Positions 8,468 through 17,378 of a DNA stretch of 64,000 nt are shown here, in pieces; the first letter of the stretch is position 1; the number at the start of each line of letters is the position of its first letter. A program made the position numbers and the translations under genes. The stretch is taken from the NCBI RefSeq assembly GCF_024213555.1, contig NZ_JANAVO010000001.1:868001-932000 (forward strand). Direction: 5' to 3'. The notes beneath the pieces were generated by a model. The model was not told the DNA's origin. It did not search any database and saw only the letters and a program-made list of their open reading frames with translations. The DNA is from Allokutzneria sp. A3M-2-11 16 (GTDB lineage Bacteria > Actinomycetota > Actinomycetes > Mycobacteriales > Pseudonocardiaceae).

Positions 8468-9886
8468 TCATGAGCGCCGCGGGAGCGTCACGACGAAGGT
8501 GGCTCCGGCGCCCGGGACGGACTCCACCCGCGCCGAACCGCCGTGCACCTCGGTGATCGCTTTGACGATGCTCAGCCCGAGCCCGGAACCACCGGGCCCG
8601 CGTGACCGGTCGCCGCGGTAGAACCGCTCGAAGACCCGGCCCGCGAGCGCGGGGTCGAGTCCGGGCCCTTCGTCGGCGACGGACAGCGCGACGGCCTTGT
8701 CGCCCACTGGCCGCACGCTGACGTGCACGGGCAGCCCCGCCGGGGTGTGCTGGAGCGCGTTGCCGAGCAGGTTCCGCAGCACCTGGCGCAGCCGGTCCGC
8801 GTCCCCCGGCACGATTGAGTCCACAGTGGACAGATCGAGGGTGATGTCCCTGGCCGGGTCGATGATCCGGCTGTCCGCGACCGCCTCTGCGGCGAGCCGG
8901 GCGAGGTCGACCAGCTCGCGGTCGAGCGGCCTGCCCTGGTCCAGTCGGGCGAGCAGCAGCAGTTCCTCCACCAGCGCGTGCATCCGCAGCGACTCGTCGC
9001 TGATCCGGGACATCGCGAGTTCGAGCAGCGCCGGGTCGTCGATGTCCTGGAGGTACAGCTCCGCCCAGCCCCTGATGGTCGTCAGGGGCGTGCGCAGCTC
9101 GTGCGAGGCGTCCGCGACGAAGGACCGCAGCCGCTGCTCGGAGTGCTCCCGCGCGTCGAAGGCGCGGTTGATCGCGTCGGCCAGCTGTTCGACCTCGCGG
9201 CCCGCGTCGGTGAGTTCGACGCGCCGCGCAGTGTCGCCGGTGGCGATGGCGCTTGCCGTGGTTGCCATGTCCCGCAACGGTTTCAGACCGACCCGCAGCG
9301 CCCCGAGGGAGAGCGCGCCGACCGCGGCGACGGCGATGAGCGTCGCGACCGCGACGAAGACAGCGAGCTTGGTGAGTGCGTCTTCGTTGGGCCGCAACGA
9401 TGTCGCGATCACGACGGCCACAAGCTCGCGCGGGTCTTGTTGCCCCCAAAGGTGAACCGGCTCGACGAGAGGGCTCACCAGCACCCGGTAGCCGGGGCCG
9501 TCCTCGGCGACCGAAGGCACCGTGACGAGCGCGCGGCCGGAGAGGAGTTCTTTGGACAGCACGGGCGCGGGCTCGGGCGCACCGGACGGCCCGTCCGCGG
9601 GCGCGGAGTCCAGGACCACGCCGCCCCTGCCGACGAGCGCGACGTAATTACCGCTGGGGCCCAACGATCGCAGCGTGCGCAGCGATTCCGAGGCAGGGGG
9701 CAGGTTCCGCGCGTCCAGTTCGCGGATGCGCTGGTCGAGGCTGGTCAGCACGGTGTCCACACGCGACTGGAGGTAGGCGCGCATGCTCAGCAACGCCGCG
9801 ATGTCCACGGCGACGATGCTCAGCGTGGTCAGCACCAGGATCGTGGCGAGCAGCCGCCCGCGCAGGGAGCCGAACCGGTGGCTCAT
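8468..9886 (-). CDS. Sensor histidine kinase (HAMP-HisKA-HATPase)
   Basis: 472 aa. Transmembrane segments lie at about residues 11-34 and 174-196, flanking an extracellular sensor domain of about 140 residues. A HAMP linker follows, then the DHp motif ADASHELRTPLTTIRGW with phospho-acceptor His262, and the N, G1 and G2 boxes (LRNLLGNALQHTP, VADEGPGLDPAL, GGSGLGLSIVKAI). It shares a 4-nt ATGA overlap with the response-regulator gene upstream, so the two are translated together. The stimulus is unknown; the extracytoplasmic domain has no family I recognise. Confidence 0.92.
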   Translation of the reverse strand: MSHRFGSLRGRLLATILVLTTLSIVAVDIAALLSMRAYLQSRVDTVLTSLDQRIRELDARNLPPASESLRTLRSLGPSGNYVALVGRGGVVLDSAPADGPSGAPEPAPVLSKELLSGRALVTVPSVAEDGPGYRVLVSPLVEPVHLWGQQDPRELVAVVIATSLRPNEDALTKLAVFVAVATLIAVAAVGALSLGALRVGLKPLRDMATTASAIATGDTARRVELTDAGREVEQLADAINRAFDAREHSEQRLRSFVADASHELRTPLTTIRGWAELYLQDIDDPALLELAMSRISDESLRMHALVEELLLLARLDQGRPLDRELVDLARLAAEAVADSRIIDPARDITLDLSTVDSIVPGDADRLRQVLRNLLGNALQHTPAGLPVHVSVRPVGDKAVALSVADEGPGLDPALAGRVFERFYRGDRSRGPGGSGLGLSIVKAITEVHGGSARVESVPGAGATFVVTLPRRS

Positions 9887-10608
9887 CCCCGAGGCGGCCG
9901 AATGCTGTAGCCGAAGCCGCGCACGGTGTGCAGCAACCGTTCCCGCCCCGCCGTGTCGATCTTGTGGCGGAGCCGGGAGATGAACTTCTCCACCACCGAT
10001 CCGTCACCGCCGAAGTCGTAGCGCCACACGTGGTCGAGGATCTGCGCCTTTGACAGCACGCGTCCGGAGTTGACGAGCAGGTAGCGCAGCAGCTTGAACT
10101 CGGTCGGCGACAGCTCGACGTACTCCCCCGCCCGCCGCACCTCGCACGCGTTCTCGTCCAGCACCAGGTCGGCGCAGCGGAACACGTGTTGCTCCGCAAC
10201 GGTTTCACCGCCCCTCCTGCGCAGCACGGCCTGCACGCGGGCCAGCACCTCGGCGACGCTGAACGGCTTGGTGACGTAGTCGTCGCCGCCCATGCCCAGG
10301 CCGCGCACCTTGTCCTCGGTGGAGTCGCGCGCGGTCAGGAACAGCACCGACAGCCGAGGGTTCCGGCGGCGCAACCGGCAGCACAGCTCGAAGCCGTCCC
10401 CGTCCGGCAGCATCACGTCGAGGATCACCAGTTCGAGGCGTTCCTCCTCGATGAGCCGCAACGCCTCCCGGCCGCTGCGCGCGGTGAGCACCTCGTGCCC
10501 GGCCAGCCGCAGCGTCGTCGCGAGCAGCTCCAGGATGTGCGGCTCGTCGTCCACCACCAGCACGCGGGCGTGCACCACCGGTGGCGCGTCCGGCTCCGCC
10601 ACCCGCAT
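9883..10608 (-). CDS. OmpR-family response regulator
   Basis: 241 aa. The receiver domain has acidic pair DD20-21, phospho-acceptor Asp64 in VILDVMLPDG, T in FLTARD and K in TKPF. The C-terminal winged helix includes ELSPTEFKLLRYLLVNSGRVLS and the wing segment VVEKFISRLRHKID. The ATG at 10608 was chosen because GGAGGGGAC precedes it directly. It is the first gene of the operon; the kinase follows with a 4-nt overlap. Its promoter region contains three TetR-type sites shared with the divergent TetR gene, so this sensor system may be under TetR control. Likely targets include the phased repeats at 8422-8463. Confidence 0.93.
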   Translation of the reverse strand: MRVAEPDAPPVVHARVLVVDDEPHILELLATTLRLAGHEVLTARSGREALRLIEEERLELVILDVMLPDGDGFELCCRLRRRNPRLSVLFLTARDSTEDKVRGLGMGGDDYVTKPFSVAEVLARVQAVLRRRGGETVAEQHVFRCADLVLDENACEVRRAGEYVELSPTEFKLLRYLLVNSGRVLSKAQILDHVWRYDFGGDGSVVEKFISRLRHKIDTAGRERLLHTVRGFGYSIRPPRG

Positions 10609-10642
10609 GTCCCCTCCAGCACCGACCACCCCGTCATTACAC

Positions 10643-10689
10643 TGCATTCACTGCATCCTTGCAATGAGTGCACTTTCGCAGTGAATGCA
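10643..10689. promoter_or_regulatory. Three-site TetR operator (TGCAnTnAnTGCA)
   Basis: Three 13-bp near-palindromes begin at 10643 (TGCATTCACTGCA), 10660 (TGCAATGAGTGCA) and 10677 (CGCAGTGAATGCA), exactly 17 bp apart. The outer two also form a perfect 14-bp inverted repeat, ACTGCATTCACTGC / GCAGTGAATGCAGT. They fill the gap between the divergent TetR and response-regulator genes. Autorepression by the TetR protein is inferred. Confidence 0.65.
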
Positions 10690-10703
10690 GTAACCTGCCC
10701 GCC

Positions 10704-11342
10704 GTGAGCACCGAGACGGGACTGCGGGAACGCAAGAAGCAGCGCACCAGGAGCGCATTGGTGCAGGCAGCGATCGCGCTGTTCACCGAACAGGGCTACG
10801 AGCAGACGACCGTGGCCCAGATCGCGGCGGCCGCGGACGTCTCCACGCGGACCTTCTTCGACCACTTCCCGACCAAGGAAGACGTCCTCTTCGTGCACCC
10901 GTCGGAGCGCACCGAGCTGGTGATGCGCATGATCGCCGACTGCGACGGCAGCGAGAGCCCGAGCGACCTGCTGGTGCGGGTGCTGAAGGAGAACCTGTTC
11001 TCCACCGTGTGGAACCAGGACATCCTCTCGGGTGCGGCGGCGCTGCGGTTCAAGCTGCTCAAGACCGTTCCGGCGATCCAGGTGCACGCGCTGCGCCGCA
11101 TGCTGTCGGTGGAGGACCAGCTGACCGACGCGCTCTGCTCGGCCTTCCCGGACCGGCTCACCCCCTACGACGCGGCGGTCATGGTCGGCTCGACCGTCGG
11201 CGGCATCCTGGGCGCGATGCGGGCCACGGTGGTCGATTTCGACGATCCCGAGAAGGTGCGGGCGACCCTGCTCAAGGCGATCGAGGTGACCGCGCGCGGC
11301 CTGCGCCACTTCGACGGAGCGCCGTCCGTGCCGCTTTCGTAA
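10704..11342 (+). CDS. TetR-family transcriptional regulator
   Basis: 212 aa. The N-terminal helix-turn-helix runs from RERKKQRTRSALVQAAIALF to DVSTRTFFDHFPTKEDVLF, the usual TetR pattern. The C-terminal ligand domain is not classifiable by eye. GTG 10704 was chosen over the ATG at 10668, which lies inside the operator array. No good Shine-Dalgarno is seen, so a leaderless or near-leaderless transcript is plausible. Divergent from the response-regulator/kinase operon, it probably represses itself and possibly that operon through the 17-bp-spaced sites. Confidence 0.9.
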   Translation: MSTETGLRERKKQRTRSALVQAAIALFTEQGYEQTTVAQIAAAADVSTRTFFDHFPTKEDVLFVHPSERTELVMRMIADCDGSESPSDLLVRVLKENLFSTVWNQDILSGAAALRFKLLKTVPAIQVHALRRMLSVEDQLTDALCSAFPDRLTPYDAAVMVGSTVGGILGAMRATVVDFDDPEKVRATLLKAIEVTARGLRHFDGAPSVPLS

Positions 11343-11432
11343 AGTGGCTTGCCGCTCGTCCAGAAGCGTAGTCGTCGGCGCGAAATGCCTGGTAGACCTT
11401 GCCTCGTCGTCGCCGACCGGAAAGGGGCCGTC

Positions 11433-12386
11433 GTGCTGGTCAGGTTCACCGGAGTGGTTCTGGGCGCGCTGCTGGGCGCCGCCATGCTGACCGCGCCCGC
11501 CACCGCGGCGGCGTCCGTCGACGTGGTCACCGCGGAGCAGGCGACCAAGAAGATCATGATCTTCGACCCGGCGGTCGCGAGCTGGGGCGGTTCCGGCGCG
11601 ACGAAGTGGGTCTGGTCCCCGACCTCGACCAACGGCTTCTCTTCCGCAGGCTGGTCCAACCCCTCCGACATGCGTCTGCGGTCGAACGCCCACCACGGCG
11701 GCCAAGTGCTGGTGACCGCGGCCTCGGGCGGTTTCCTCGGTGTGGCGTCGTTCCCGGCGGGCAAGCGCAAGTGGTCGGTGGCGGTCCCCGGCGCGGACAA
11801 CCCCCATGCGGCCGAGGTGCTGCCCAACGGCAATGTGGCCGCGGCTGCGAGCCACGGCGGCTGGATCCGGCTCTACGCGGCCTCCCAGGGCGCGAACGCC
11901 ACCAAGCACGCGCAATATGCCCTGCCCGGCGGGCACGGCGTGCTGTGGGACCCGCAGGGCGCCGTGCTGTGGGCGATCGGGGACAACCTCCTGGTGGCGC
12001 TGAAGGTCGGCGGCACGGCGGCGAACCCGACGCTGACGGAGGCGCGGAAGGTCGCGCTGCCGTCGAAGGGCGGCCACGACCTGCAACCGGTGTACGGCAA
12101 CAAGGACCGCCTGTGGATCACGACGAACTCGCAGGTCTACCAGTTCAGCAAGTCCACCGGCGCCTTCAGCACCGACTACGCGCACGCGGCCTCGGCGAAC
12201 CGCACGTCGGTGAAGTCGGTCGGCAACCACCCGCAGACGGGCCAGCTGATCGAGGCGAAGCCGAAGGCGGGCTGCCGGACCACGTGGTGCACCGACACCA
12301 TCGACTTCTTCGGCGCCGACGCCAAGCGCACGCGGACCGGCGCGGAGTTCTACAAGGCCCGCTTCTGGTACGCCGCCTACCAGTAA
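11433..12386 (+). CDS. Secreted DUF6528-like beta-propeller protein
   Basis: 317 aa. A Sec signal peptide is visible after GTG 11433 (VRFTGVVLGALLGAAMLTAPATAAA, likely cut near residue 28), and GGAAAGGGG is the ribosome binding site. The mature protein has repeating blade-like motifs such as GGWIRLYAASQG, VLWDPQGAVLWAIGDN and GHDLQPVYGNKDRLWITT, suggesting a beta-propeller of the DUF6528 group. Its function is unknown; an extracellular carbohydrate-related role is possible but not shown. No partner gene is evident. Confidence 0.7.
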   Translation: MLVRFTGVVLGALLGAAMLTAPATAAASVDVVTAEQATKKIMIFDPAVASWGGSGATKWVWSPTSTNGFSSAGWSNPSDMRLRSNAHHGGQVLVTAASGGFLGVASFPAGKRKWSVAVPGADNPHAAEVLPNGNVAAAASHGGWIRLYAASQGANATKHAQYALPGGHGVLWDPQGAVLWAIGDNLLVALKVGGTAANPTLTEARKVALPSKGGHDLQPVYGNKDRLWITTNSQVYQFSKSTGAFSTDYAHAASANRTSVKSVGNHPQTGQLIEAKPKAGCRTTWCTDTIDFFGADAKRTRTGAEFYKARFWYAAYQ

Positions 12387-12496
12387 TAGTCAAGCGCCCC
12401 AACAGGATCTGGGGACAACTCCCCGCGCTGTGGACAACTGGCGCGTTTTCGCCATGATCAACTTCTCGCCCGGAAATCCGGCCGCATAGTGGGGTC

Positions 12497-13360
12497 ATGC
12501 CCACCACGCCCACGGTCTTCCGAGGAACCGAAGCGATCGCGAACGGAGCGGTGACCGCCACCCAGCTGCGGAGTCGCCGCTTCGTCCGCCTCTTCCGCAA
12601 CACCTACGCGACGCGGACCGCGCCGCTGACGCACGAACTGCACTGTCGGGCCGTGGCCCTGTTCGCCCCGCCGGACTCGGTCATCACCGACGCGTCCGCG
12701 GCCACCCTGCGCGGTGTCCCGCTCGCCGGACCCGAGAACCCCGTCGACCTGCTGGTCTCCCCCGCCCGCCGGATCAGCGCCGTGGACGGCCTGGTCGTGC
12801 GCGTCGCCCGCACCACGGAAGCGGAGTCCACGCCCTGGCACGGAATCCGCCTGGCGAAGCCGGAGCGACTGATCTACGACATGCTCCGGTCCTCGCAGCT
12901 CCCGGACGCGGTCGCCGGGGCGGACGCGTGCCTGCGGGCGGGCCTGACCACGCTCGACGCGCTGAACCGCTACCTGGACTCCCGCCACGACCACGGCATC
13001 CGCCAGGCGAGGCGAGCACGCGACTTCATCGACCCGAGGTCGACGTCGGTACCCGAGTCCCGGCTCCGGGTCCTGCTGAACCTGGAAGGACTCCATCCCA
13101 CGCCACAGCTGACGATCCTGGACGGCGAGCACTTCGTGGCCACGGTCGCCCTCGGCTTCGAGCACGAACGCGTGGCCGTCGTCCTGTCCGACGCCGACCC
13201 CGGCCTCGACGAGACGCGCCACCTGCTCAACCGCCTCACCATGGCCGGTTGGCAGGCGATCCTCGTGTCACCAACCGCCGTCCACACCACCCCCCACGAC
13301 GCCCTAGCGAAGATCCACTACGCCCTGCGCCGCACCACCCCCACCAGGCACCACCCCTAA
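12497..13360 (+). CDS. AbiEi antitoxin-like / DUF559-type hypothetical protein
   Basis: 287 aa. It begins FRGTEAIANGAVTATQLRSRRFVRLFRNTYA, the winged-helix pattern of AbiEi-type antitoxin domains that are abundant in actinobacteria, and later has LRVLLNLEGLHPTPQ and a weak endonuclease-like region at the C-terminus. No AbiEii nucleotidyltransferase follows, so this is an orphan and probably not a working type IV TA pair. A TGTGGACAA element lies 60 nt upstream. The ATG has GTGGGG just before it. The function is unknown. Confidence 0.65.
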   Translation: MPTTPTVFRGTEAIANGAVTATQLRSRRFVRLFRNTYATRTAPLTHELHCRAVALFAPPDSVITDASAATLRGVPLAGPENPVDLLVSPARRISAVDGLVVRVARTTEAESTPWHGIRLAKPERLIYDMLRSSQLPDAVAGADACLRAGLTTLDALNRYLDSRHDHGIRQARRARDFIDPRSTSVPESRLRVLLNLEGLHPTPQLTILDGEHFVATVALGFEHERVAVVLSDADPGLDETRHLLNRLTMAGWQAILVSPTAVHTTPHDALAKIHYALRRTTPTRHHP

Positions 13361-13462
13361 CACCACACATCAGAGCCCACACATCGGCCCGCTCACCAGC
13401 CGGAACGGGGCCCACACATCGGAGCGGAACGGGGCCAGAGCAGGGGCGGCCGCGGTCGGAGC

Positions 13463-13473
13463 GTCTTCAAGAC
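13463..13473. repeat. Copy of the dispersed GTCTTCAAG element
   Basis: GTCTTCAAGAC followed by CACCCAACCCC closely matches the right arm of the fold-back at 37196-37329 (one mismatch over 19 nt). It is a solitary arm here. Confidence 0.45.
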
Positions 13474-13547
13474 CACCCAACCCCACCCAAAAGCATCTCC
13501 AACCGCCCTCAACCCACCCCCGACACATCACCTGGCGCAGCCCAGAT

Positions 13548-13613
13548 AACCCCGTTTCGTACTCATAACGGGGTTCAGCAGCGCCCAGGAGCCCGCTATG
13601 AGTACGAAACGGG
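13548..13613. terminator. Long inverted repeat with two alternative hairpins
   Basis: A 17-bp perfect inverted repeat (13551-13567, CCCGTTTCGTACTCATA; 13597-13613) encloses 29 nt. The left arm can instead pair locally as AACCCCGTT (13548-13556) with AACGGGGTT (13567-13575). Both convergent genes end nearby, so bidirectional termination is the likely role, though no T-run follows. Confidence 0.5.
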
Positions 13614-13714
13614 CAAAAACGGGGGGTGTGGGCCGGGGGAGGAGGTGGGGTGGGTGGGACGCGGGCAGGGAGGTGCTCGAAGGTACCGCCGACCGGCGGG
13701 TGTCCGACCGATGC

Positions 13715-15328
13715 TCAGGCGGGAGTCGAACCCGCCAAACGGGGGGCGACGACTGTAGGGGTGACGCCGAGGGCGGGCTCGTAGGTGACGAGGGTGCCCT
13801 TGCCGTGGCGCTTGGCGCTGTACATGGCGATGTCCGCGCGCCCGAGCAGGACGTCGGCGGTCAGGCCGCGTTCCTGGGGGTCGGCGTGGACCAGGCCGAT
13901 GCTGGCGCGGACGAGGTGCTGCTCGCCGCAGATCACGAACGGCACGCGGAGCGCCTCCAGGAGGCGTTCGGCGATCTTGTCGGCGCGTTCGGCCTCGTCG
14001 AGCAGGATGCCGAACTCGTCGCCGCCGAGCCGCGCGACCGTGTCGGTGGAGCGGACGCAGGAGCGCAGCCGGTCGGCGATGGCCCGCAGCAGCGCGTCGC
14101 CCGCCGCGTGCCCGAGGCCGTCGTTGACGATCTTGAAGTCGTCCAGGTCGGCGAAGAGCAGGGTGACCGGGTGGCCGCGCCGGGCGCCGAGGTGGATGGC
14201 GTGGTCGAGCCGGTCGCGGAACAGCACGCGGTTGGCCAGTCCGGTCAGCGAGTCGTGGAACGCCTGGTGCTCCAGCTGGCGTTGGCTCTGCCGGATGCGG
14301 TCCAGCAGCCACATGTTCTCCACCAGGGTGACCAGCTGGCGCACCACCACCAGGGCGATCACCACCAGGCCGAGGTAGATCTCCAGCGGGCCGGGCGCGT
14401 TGCCGAAGGCGGTGCGGACCAGGATCAGCGAACCGGTCAGCACCAGCGGCAGGTACGGCATGAGCACGTGCACCCACTCCACGACCGGCAGCCTGCCATC
14501 CGCGCGGCGCGGCGGGGCCGCGTACATCGCCACCGGGACGGAGCTGGCCGGGGCCAGCGCGGCGAGCGCGAAGAGCACCGGGGCGGTGATGTAGCCGAAG
14601 TTCGCCAGCGCCGGGATCTCCTTGACGCCCGCGCTGACCAGGTAGGCGAAGACGCAGTCGGAGATGAACAGCGTGATCATGCCCATGCCGATGAAGGCGA
14701 GCGGGAGCCGCCGCCCGACCAGCCGGATGGTGGCCAGCATGACGACGATGACCAGCAGCACGATGTCGATCAGCGGGTAGGCGATCGCGACGGCGAAGGC
14801 CAGCGGGGACGGCGAGGTGGCCCTGACCATCGACTCCATCACGGTGGTCCAGGTCAGGATGAACAGCGAGCCGACGACGATCAGCCCGTCGAGCACGAGC
14901 ACGACCCTGGCCCTGGTGAGCCTGCGGTCCATCGGCAGCACCACGGAGCCCGGCTGCCGGTGGTCGCTGAAGACGAGCAGGGCGACGAGCACGAAGATCG
15001 TCATCGCCAGGTAGCCGACGTCGGCGAGCGAGGGCTGCGGCGGCTGGGCGCGCAGGACCACGTGGTACCAGGTCCAGACGACCTGGCCGAGAGTCCAGAT
15101 GCCCCAGCCCATGCCCATGATCAGGCGCCACTTGCGGTCGCTGCCGTGCCTGCCGCGCGCGGACCACAGGCAGCAGAGCGTGCCCGCGGTACCCGCGGTG
15201 AGCTGAGCGAGGTTGTCCAGCGCGAGCACGGGGACCGGGGGCAGCAGCTTGAAGCCGGCGAGGACGACGACAACGAACGCCAAAGACATCGCCGTCGCGG
15301 CGATCATGGCGAATCGTTTCCTGTCCAT
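13715..15328 (-). CDS. Membrane diguanylate cyclase (GGDEF)
   Basis: 537 aa. Roughly ten hydrophobic segments occupy the N-terminal two thirds. A GGDEF domain closes the protein with FHDSLTGLANRVLF, FADLDDFKIVNDGLGH and the intact active-site loop LGGDEF (about residue 435). RSTD sits five residues before it, an intact product-inhibition I-site. It should make cyclic di-GMP from two GTP at the membrane. No EAL domain follows. Start ATG 15328 was chosen because the extra upstream residues are not membrane-like; its ribosome site is weak. Confidence 0.88.
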   Translation of the reverse strand: MDRKRFAMIAATAMSLAFVVVVLAGFKLLPPVPVLALDNLAQLTAGTAGTLCCLWSARGRHGSDRKWRLIMGMGWGIWTLGQVVWTWYHVVLRAQPPQPSLADVGYLAMTIFVLVALLVFSDHRQPGSVVLPMDRRLTRARVVLVLDGLIVVGSLFILTWTTVMESMVRATSPSPLAFAVAIAYPLIDIVLLVIVVMLATIRLVGRRLPLAFIGMGMITLFISDCVFAYLVSAGVKEIPALANFGYITAPVLFALAALAPASSVPVAMYAAPPRRADGRLPVVEWVHVLMPYLPLVLTGSLILVRTAFGNAPGPLEIYLGLVVIALVVVRQLVTLVENMWLLDRIRQSQRQLEHQAFHDSLTGLANRVLFRDRLDHAIHLGARRGHPVTLLFADLDDFKIVNDGLGHAAGDALLRAIADRLRSCVRSTDTVARLGGDEFGILLDEAERADKIAERLLEALRVPFVICGEQHLVRASIGLVHADPQERGLTADVLLGRADIAMYSAKRHGKGTLVTYEPALGVTPTVVAPRLAGSTPA

Positions 15329-15706
15329 AACCCCAGTCACAGTCGGTAAAGGACCGAACACGGACAACTCACTGTAGTAATCGCCAGGTCCGACTGTCGA
15401 CCAATTCGATCTGGAACGGGCCGCCACATCAAGGTTATGGAATTAGATCGATCGGGGCGTGGTGCGTCCCCTTGATCGGCACCGTGTGCAACATGCGGAT
15501 TTGCCCGCCGAACGGCCCCTCACCAGCGGGTTCTATAGCGCCCGCCACTCTCACCGCCGGTAATTGTTTGATCCACGATCAAGGGGGTCTCTCACTCGAT
15601 TAGCGCGACCTCACCCGTACGTTGCAATGCGCATGGTCACTCGCCAAGCGGTCGGTTTCATGCGATCACGGGTACGCAACGTCACCCGAGCGGATGGTAC
15701 CGGCGA
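15329..15706. other. Intergenic region, no gene
   Basis: About 380 nt between two minus-strand genes. It has stretches less GC-rich than the genes and should carry the cyclase promoter near its left end, but I could not assign hexamers confidently. No ORF with family features is present. Confidence 0.5.
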
Positions 15707-15735
15707 GCTCTCCCCGGCGGTTTGCCGGGGAGAGC
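15707..15735 (-). terminator. Stem-loop terminator of the PMT-like gene
   Basis: GCTCTCCCCGGC-GGTTT-GCCGGGGAGAGC forms a perfect 12-bp stem with a 5-nt loop, 9 nt beyond the stop of the minus-strand gene. It lacks a clear T-run, as is common in actinobacteria. Confidence 0.75.
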
Positions 15736-15743
15736 CAGCCACT

Positions 15744-17270
15744 TCAGCCCATCTTGCGCTGACCCGGCCACACCTCGGCCCACCGCCCGGTGAAGCCCTC
15801 GCAGGTCCAGATCGAGGTCCCGTCGGTGATCCCGAGGCGGCTCGACGAGGTGCCACTTCGAGTGCACGATGCAAAATGCGATCGCAATGCGCCGGGATCG
15901 CCGCCCGAATACACGATGTTCTTCACGTTCTCCGCAGGCGCGCCGAAGTAGTAGAAACCGCGGTGCGGGCTGAACGAGGCGGGCAGTCCGCGATCCGGCC
16001 CGTAGTAGGCGAGCGCGCTCGCCAGCCAGTACGAGCTGCTCACGAGAGCGGTCTCACGCTGCTTCTCCGGCGGCAGGGCGCGATAGGCCCCCGCGACCGC
16101 GTCGGTCAGCTCCGTCCAGCCGAACTGACCGCTGTCGGTGAAGTTCTGGAACTTCACCCCGAGGTTCGGGTAGTCCAGCTCCGACTCCGCCTTCAGCGGG
16201 AGGGAGCCCGCGGCGAGCAGCGCCGACAGCGCGAACGCGGGCCACGCGACCCAGGGCAGCCACCTGCCGGTGCGGCGCCGCTGGAACTCCACCGCGGCCA
16301 CCGCGAACAGCACCGGGAACAGGCCGCTGGCGTAGTAGATGCGTCCACCGGTCAGCCCGAACACCGCGAACACCCCGACGACGGTCAGCCCGAGGAACCG
16401 GTAGTCCCGCAGCTCCGGCGAGCGGAACAGCCGCCACAGGCCGTAGAGGACGAACACCGTGCCCACGCCGATCCCAGCGGTCATCACCGCCATCGGCAGG
16501 AACAACCACGGCCCGCCGAACAGTTCCGTCTCACCGGCGACGACCGCGCGCATCTCCAGCTGGGGCCAGCCGTTGGCCGCCTGCCACAGCAGCGTCGGCA
16601 CCGTGATCAGCACGGCGAGCAACGCACCCACCCACAGCATGGGGCGGCGCAGCAGATCACGCGGTCCCATGACCAGGACGCTGACGCCGAGCACCACCCA
16701 CAGCGTGGGGATCAGGAACTTCGTCTGCATCGCGACCGCGGTGGCCAGACCGGACCACACCAGCAGCTTGTCGTCGCGCGTGCGCACCCAGCGAATGATC
16801 AGCAGCAGCACCACGCCCCACATCACGGGGTCCACAGTGGACGTCGCGAGCAACCTGCCGAGCATCAGGCCGGAGAGCGCGTAGGCGCCCGCCGAGGCCA
16901 CCTGCGCGCCGCGACCGCCGCCGAGCTCCCGCGCCATCAGCGCCGCGACGACCGCTCCGGCCGTGGTGATCAACGTCGCCGGCAGCCGCAGTCCCGCCAC
17001 GGAACCCGGGAACAGGTTGTCCATCAACAACGCCAGCAGCGGCAGCAGCGGTGGCTGGTCGGCGTAGCCCCAGTCCAGTTCCCGCCCCGCGGCGATGAAG
17101 TACAGCTCGTCGCCGAAGAACCCGTAGCGACCGCTGAACAGCAGCAGCACCAATCCGAGCGCGCCGGTGACCGTGAGCACCGGCCCCCAAGCGACCGAGG
17201 GGACACCGGCTCCCTCCCGTGCGGGCGTCCCCTCGGTCGCGCTCCCCCGTCTCACCGTTGCCCTCATCAT
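15744..17270 (-). CDS. PMT/GT39-like polyprenyl-sugar membrane glycosyltransferase
   Basis: 508 aa, about 10-11 membrane segments. The first external loop contains GFFGDELYFIAAGRELDWGYADQPP; the DE pair is conserved in the GT-C (PMT/ArnT) superfamily. A soluble C-terminal part holds NIVYSGGDPGAL. Such enzymes move a sugar from a polyprenyl carrier to a surface acceptor. ATG 17270 is chosen with GGGGGAG upstream; the second ATG at 17267 also fits. A 14-bp inverted repeat lies within the first 30 codons. The stop is followed by a strong hairpin. Confidence 0.78.
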   Translation of the reverse strand: MMRATVRRGSATEGTPAREGAGVPSVAWGPVLTVTGALGLVLLLFSGRYGFFGDELYFIAAGRELDWGYADQPPLLPLLALLMDNLFPGSVAGLRLPATLITTAGAVVAALMARELGGGRGAQVASAGAYALSGLMLGRLLATSTVDPVMWGVVLLLIIRWVRTRDDKLLVWSGLATAVAMQTKFLIPTLWVVLGVSVLVMGPRDLLRRPMLWVGALLAVLITVPTLLWQAANGWPQLEMRAVVAGETELFGGPWLFLPMAVMTAGIGVGTVFVLYGLWRLFRSPELRDYRFLGLTVVGVFAVFGLTGGRIYYASGLFPVLFAVAAVEFQRRRTGRWLPWVAWPAFALSALLAAGSLPLKAESELDYPNLGVKFQNFTDSGQFGWTELTDAVAGAYRALPPEKQRETALVSSSYWLASALAYYGPDRGLPASFSPHRGFYYFGAPAENVKNIVYSGGDPGALRSHFASCTRSGTSSSRLGITDGTSIWTCEGFTGRWAEVWPGQRKMG

Positions 17271-17378
17271 GTCTCCCCCTTCGAACGGCTCGCACCATTC
17301 GACCCGGGCGAACGGGGGCGCGAACAGCGCGCAAGGTGTGCACTCCGGCTGACCAAAGTCTCGGCGGGCCGGGGTGGG

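Larger units (their letters stand above)
13361..13714. other. Gene-free convergent interval with repeats
   Basis: This 354-nt gap separates two convergent genes. It holds two copies of GCCCACACATCGG (13375 and 13410), a GTCTTCAAGAC-CACCCAACCCC copy of a dispersed element (13463), and the nested inverted repeats at 13548-13613. The rest is C-rich low-complexity sequence with no supportable ORF. Confidence 0.6.

Noticed and set aside
12497-13360. Complete type IV AbiE toxin-antitoxin system
   Set aside because: No AbiEii-like nucleotidyltransferase follows; the next gene is a diguanylate cyclase on the other strand.
13718-13738. tRNA T-arm-like sequence GGCGGGTTCGACTCCCGCC on the minus strand
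   Set aside because: It lies within the C-terminal codons of the diguanylate cyclase, and no other tRNA arms fold around it.
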